7,127 nucleotides of DNA. Origin: CAYMSF01 sp964542255 (lineage in GTDB: Bacteria; Verrucomicrobiota; Lentisphaeria; Victivallales; Victivallaceae). How positions within the stretch are numbered: position 1 is the first letter of the stretch; each line of letters begins with the position of its first letter. Location: assembly GCA_964542255.1 (NCBI GenBank), contig CAZITV010000123.1, positions 1-7,127 of the forward strand. The letters run 5' to 3'. The notes under the pieces are model-generated. The model had not been told where the DNA came from. It did not search any database and was given only the letters and a program-made list of their open reading frames with translations. Shown in pieces: positions 6,834-7,127 of the stretch. Made by a program: the position numbers and the translations under genes.

Positions 6834-6989
6834 TACCAATGAGCGATCAGTCATAGACAATAACGATTAGGAATTTGGCGATGGATTTTGGTTATAAACC
6901 GCAGGACGATATAAATATCGGACGAGGACTTATGGCAAAAATCGGCGCCGAAGATCAATCGAGCGTCTATCAATGAAAGCGAATTGGTA
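6834..6989 (+). repeat. 156-bp palindromic intergenic repeat, full copy 2 (MITE/ERIC-like)
   Basis: This copy has perfect 7-bp inverted ends (TACCAAT 6834-6840, ATTGGTA 6983-6989) and TTA on both sides (6831-6833 and 6990-6992), consistent with a 3-bp target duplication. The left and right halves align in inverted orientation along most of their length: TACCAAT, ATAGAC (6853-6858 with 6965-6970), CGATT (6864-6868 with 6957-6961), TTGGCG (6875-6880 with 6946-6951), GATTTT and ATAA further in, and CGATAT at the apex (6907-6912 with 6915-6920). The inverted copy is at 1759-1914 and a shortened copy at 87-130. It begins 5 bases after the T-run of the glnN terminator. No transposase is present in the window. 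Confidence 0.88.
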
Positions 6990-7037
6990 TTATACCTTGA
7001 TTCAATACCAAATTGCTGGCAGCTGATAGCTTCTTCA

Positions 7038-7055
7038 CCCGATATTCGTATCGGG
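7038..7055. other. Short perfect hairpin with TTCG loop near the right edge
   Basis: CCCGATA (7038-7044) and TATCGGG (7049-7055) form a perfect 7-bp stem closed by the loop TTCG. No T-run follows on either strand. It may belong to the 3' end of a gene lying to the right of the window, or be the apex of another, diverged palindromic repeat. Apart from the terminator, repeat copy 2 and this hairpin, I see nothing in 6775-7127. Confidence 0.45.
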
Positions 7056-7127
7056 CTTCTGGCGCCATTACTAACTAATTCTCAAAAATTCCATCGTCTT
7101 TGCTAACTATTAGATTGCTGCTCAGTA

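Noticed and set aside
6881..6976. A 31-codon reading frame beginning MDFGYKPQ inside repeat copy 2, also open in copy 1 (1772-1867 minus), where an in-frame extension gives 45 codons
   Set aside because: Most differences between the copies change the amino acid, the longer version is interrupted by TAG (6854-6856) in copy 2, there is no ribosome site, and the changes follow base pairing rather than codon position. The shared frame is explained by the absence of indels.
7075..7125. 17-codon minus-strand open stretch from the right edge ending in TAG, possibly the C-terminus of a convergent gene, with the 7038-7055 hairpin beyond it
   Set aside because: Too short to identify, and the hairpin has no T-run; sequence to the right would be needed.

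Overview
The window carries five complete protein-coding genes, all on the + strand, separated by sizeable intergenic gaps. The gene set is a zinc-ribbon/proline-rich membrane protein, a stand-alone Lrp/AsnC ligand-binding domain, a PstS-like secreted binding protein, ribulose-phosphate 3-epimerase and a type III glutamine synthetase. Together with moderate GC content this suggests a Gram-negative bacterium of the PVC group, perhaps Lentisphaerota, Kiritimatiellota or Verrucomicrobiota. That placement is an inference from gene content; there is no rRNA or other decisive marker.

Layout. Positions 1-211 hold no convincing gene. They contain a 44-bp remnant of a repeat element (87-130) and the leader of the first gene. 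The zinc-ribbon membrane protein occupies 212-1696. The 473-bp gap 1697-2169 holds a full 156-bp copy of the repeat element (1759-1914, minus orientation), a small inverted repeat (2001-2032) and a consensus sigma70 promoter (2078-2105). The Lrp-like domain gene (2170-2442) is followed by two hairpins, the second resembling an intrinsic terminator (2481-2520). The PstS-like gene (2642-3547) and rpe (3704-4408) follow. The 221-bp rpe-glnN gap (4409-4629) contains a 22-bp perfect palindrome, a related second site and a very good sigma54 promoter (4545-4560). glnN (4630-6774) ends in a strong terminator (6788-6828). The right-hand gap 6775-7127 has no gene; it holds the second full 156-bp element (6834-6989) and a short hairpin (7038-7055).

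How the genes fit together. glnN assimilates ammonium. A sigma54-type promoter with palindromic upstream sites points to activation by an enhancer-binding regulator, plausibly under nitrogen limitation. The Lrp-like domain protein may sense amino acids but has no DNA-binding domain of its own. rpe is a housekeeping pentose-phosphate gene. The PstS-like gene lacks any pst transporter partner here. Apart from possible read-through from the PstS-like gene into rpe, the genes look like separate transcription units.

The most notable observation is the repeat element. Two copies of exactly 156 bp, about 85% identical with no indels, each fold end to end into an imperfect hairpin, have TACC(A/G)AT-type inverted ends and are flanked by TTA on both sides. 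Differences between the copies include compensatory base-pair changes, which supports a maintained structure. It looks like a MITE or ERIC-like intergenic palindromic element.
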